From Christiangramia sp. (lineage in GTDB: Bacteria > Bacteroidota > Bacteroidia > Flavobacteriales > Flavobacteriaceae), in assembly GCA_024635735.1 (NCBI GenBank), contig JAGXII010000090.1:1-13585 (forward strand): a stretch of DNA of 13,585 bases, read 5' to 3'. Shown here one piece after another: positions 12,549 through 13,585 of this stretch. Position 1 is the stretch's first letter. Each line of letters begins with the position of its first letter. The position numbers and the translations under genes are program-made. The notes below the pieces were generated by a model that made no database searches, had not been told where the DNA came from, and saw only the letters and a program-made list of their open reading frames with translations.

Positions 12549-12580
12549 CTTGAAAACACTCTAATTTAGAGATGTTCAAG
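12549..12580 (+). promoter_or_regulatory. 32-bp dyad upstream of the permease gene (operator or leader hairpin)
   Basis: CTTGAA and TTCAAG form the outer arms and CTCTAA and TTAGAG the inner arms around a single central T, with 4- and 3-base spacers between arms. The dyad ends 19 nt before the permease ATG. It could be an operator for a dimeric regulator or fold in the mRNA leader. It contains the right-hand copy of the 13-bp inverted repeat. Confidence 0.4.
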
Positions 12581-12599
12581 CATTTATTCAATTTTATAT

Positions 12600-13265
12600 A
12601 TGTCAAAAGATGACTCATCAGGCAGCCTTGGCTGGTCCTCCGTTTGGGCTTTAGCTGCCGGCGGAATGGTAGGTGGTGGGATTTATACTGCTCTGGGTGT
12701 TGTTGTTTCTGTTTCGGGACAATGGGCCTGGTTAAGTTTCGTAATCAGCGGTATCATAGCCTGTTCAAGTGCATATTCGTATATAGTTCTGGCCAATCAA
12801 TTTGAAGAAAGCGGCGGTGCATTCATATATTTAAGAGAAGTAAATAAAAAAGGCATCGCAGGAAGTTTATCATGGTTGCTTTTAGTAGGCTATGTTCTTA
12901 CCATGGCCGTATATGCATTCGCCTTTGGACATTATCTTTCCTTTTCTTTCAATGGAGGTCCGCTAATCACCAGGTTATGCGCGATTGGCATTATGGCGGG
13001 TCTTATAAGCCTTAACCTTGCAGGAGTTACTAAAACAAAAAAGGTAGAAATAGCGATTGTGACTTTAAATCTACTCGCCCTCATAGGTCTTGCCATTATT
13101 GGATTTTTACATTGGGATACAGTAAAACTGGTTTCAGGAATTGAACCACGACCGCTCTGGAGCGCACCTATAGGTGCAGCCAGTATATTTATGGCCTATG
13201 AAGGTTTCCAGCTTCTTACTTATGGATATACCGAGTTGGGCATAATAATGACAAATAGCAAATGA
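12600..13265 (+). CDS. APC-family permease, truncated (about half length)
   Basis: A 221-residue product related to amino-acid/polyamine permeases of the APC superfamily, which normally have 12 membrane segments and about 420-500 residues. It starts like an intact member: SSVWALAAGGMVGGGIYTAL carries the Gly-rich break in helix 1 (GGMVGGGIY) that binds substrate. It continues with QWAWLSFVISGIIACSSAYS, ESGGAFIYLREV and SGIEPRPLWSAPIGAASIFM, then FMAYEGFQLLTYGY, the helix-6 region. After YGYTE the reading changes to LGIIMTNSK and a TGA stop, where family members continue with a charged loop and the other helices. The missing C-terminal half is nowhere downstream; instead a second permease starts immediately. 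So the gene is truncated, either by deletion or by replacement after tandem duplication. A functional half-transporter is unlikely. A frameshift near the end cannot rescue it. Confidence 0.8.
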   Translation: MSKDDSSGSLGWSSVWALAAGGMVGGGIYTALGVVVSVSGQWAWLSFVISGIIACSSAYSYIVLANQFEESGGAFIYLREVNKKGIAGSLSWLLLVGYVLTMAVYAFAFGHYLSFSFNGGPLITRLCAIGIMAGLISLNLAGVTKTKKVEIAIVTLNLLALIGLAIIGFLHWDTVKLVSGIEPRPLWSAPIGAASIFMAYEGFQLLTYGYTELGIIMTNSK

Positions 13266-13266
13266 G

Positions 13267-13585
13267 ATGATAAAAGAAAATAAAAAAATGAGTTTCAATG
13301 CCACATGGTCAATGGCTGTAGGAGGTATGGTCGGTGGTGGAATTTTTTCAGTTTTAGGGGTAATTATTAGCGTGGCCGGTCAATGGGCCTGGTTAAGTTT
13401 TGTTTTAGCAGGACTTATAGCTCTAATATCAGCATTTAGTTATAGTCAATTATCTATTAAATATAAAAAAAGTGGAGGTGCTTTTACTTTTCTAAATGAA
13501 ATCAATCACGAAGGTATAGCAGGAAGTTTATCATGGGTACTCATTCTTGGATACATTTTGACAATTTCTGTATATGCATTTACAT
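13267..13585 (+). CDS. Second APC-family permease, paralogue, partial at right edge
   Basis: An open frame begins with ATG at 13267 (or ATG at 13288, in frame), one base after the TGA of the truncated permease, and runs off the window after about 106 codons. From the second ATG it reads MSFNATWSMAVGGMVGGGIF, then VISVAGQWAWLSF, SGGAFTFLNEI and GIAGSLSWVLILGYI, the same order as in the first copy. The two copies share over half of the residues in this part. The Gly-rich helix-1 break is intact, so this copy may be the functional one; its length cannot be judged here. Substrate is unknown. It may rely on translation coupled to the truncated gene. Confidence 0.85.
   Translation, partial: MIKENKKMSFNATWSMAVGGMVGGGIFSVLGVIISVAGQWAWLSFVLAGLIALISAFSYSQLSIKYKKSGGAFTFLNEINHEGIAGSLSWVLILGYILTISVYAFT

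Larger units (their letters stand above)
12315..12568. repeat. 254-bp segment bounded by a 13-bp perfect inverted repeat
   Basis: TAAATTAGAGTGT (12315-12327) and its exact reverse complement ACACTCTAATTTA (12556-12568) enclose the Lys-rich mini-ORF and its terminator. The repeats may be two binding sites of one regulator or the ends of a small mobile cassette. No flanking duplication is obvious. The surrounding gene-free stretch (12196-12599) holds little else: cysE promoter candidates on the left and the permease leader on the right. Confidence 0.5.

Noticed and set aside
1..13585. CRISPR array, tRNA or rRNA genes
   Set aside because: I saw no regularly spaced repeats and no cloverleaf or rRNA-like sequence on either strand.

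Overview
The window looks like a chromosomal segment of a marine-type Flavobacteriaceae (Bacteroidota), close in style to Gramella/Christiangramia, Zunongwangia or Salegentibacter. This rests on the low GC content, start codons without Shine-Dalgarno sequences but with A/T-rich leaders, promoter-like elements of the Bacteroidota type (TTTG, about 20 nt, TAnnTTTG), and the gene families present. The genus is inferred.

Layout. (1) 1-1895, minus strand: a two-gene unit of an RLAN-type ATP-grasp ligase followed one base later by a GCS2-family carboxylate-amine ligase that runs off the left edge. (2) 2012-3295, plus strand: a secreted M19 dipeptidase, diverging from that unit. (3) 3292-4149, minus strand: a membrane-anchored SdiA-regulated-type beta-propeller protein whose stop codon overlaps that of the dipeptidase. 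(4) 4272-4876, plus strand: an apparent transcription unit of three tiny tandem ORFs (31, 44 and 44 aa), with a candidate promoter and a strong terminator. They encode related peptides with a shared C-terminal pattern and fit no family I recognise. (5) 4959-7262: a class A penicillin-binding protein, tail-to-tail by 4 bp with an SF2 helicase (7259-8773, minus). (6) 8984-10356, plus: a Crp/Fnr-family regulator with a TTG start, then a small secreted protein. (7) 10371-10498: a 128-bp segment with 11-bp terminal inverted repeats. (8) 10503-12174, minus: the cysE-cysM pair for cysteine synthesis, overlapping by 8 nt. (9) 12315-12568: a segment bounded by a 13-bp perfect inverted repeat, holding a 29-codon Lys/Gln/Pro/Ser-rich mini-ORF and its terminator. 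(10) 12600-13585: a truncated APC-family permease followed directly by a second, divergent paralogue that leaves the window.

How the genes relate. Two clear functional units are visible. CysE makes O-acetylserine and CysM converts it to cysteine. The ATP-grasp/GCS2 pair probably makes an unknown peptide or amide-linked metabolite. The divergent dipeptidase may handle small peptides, but that link is only positional. PBP1A is a housekeeping cell-wall enzyme. The best candidate for something undescribed is the tandem mini-peptide cluster at 4376-4803. Copies two and three align without gaps over 44 residues with 20 identities. Most other differences are conservative and many identical residues use different codons, which is the pattern expected of selection on protein sequence.
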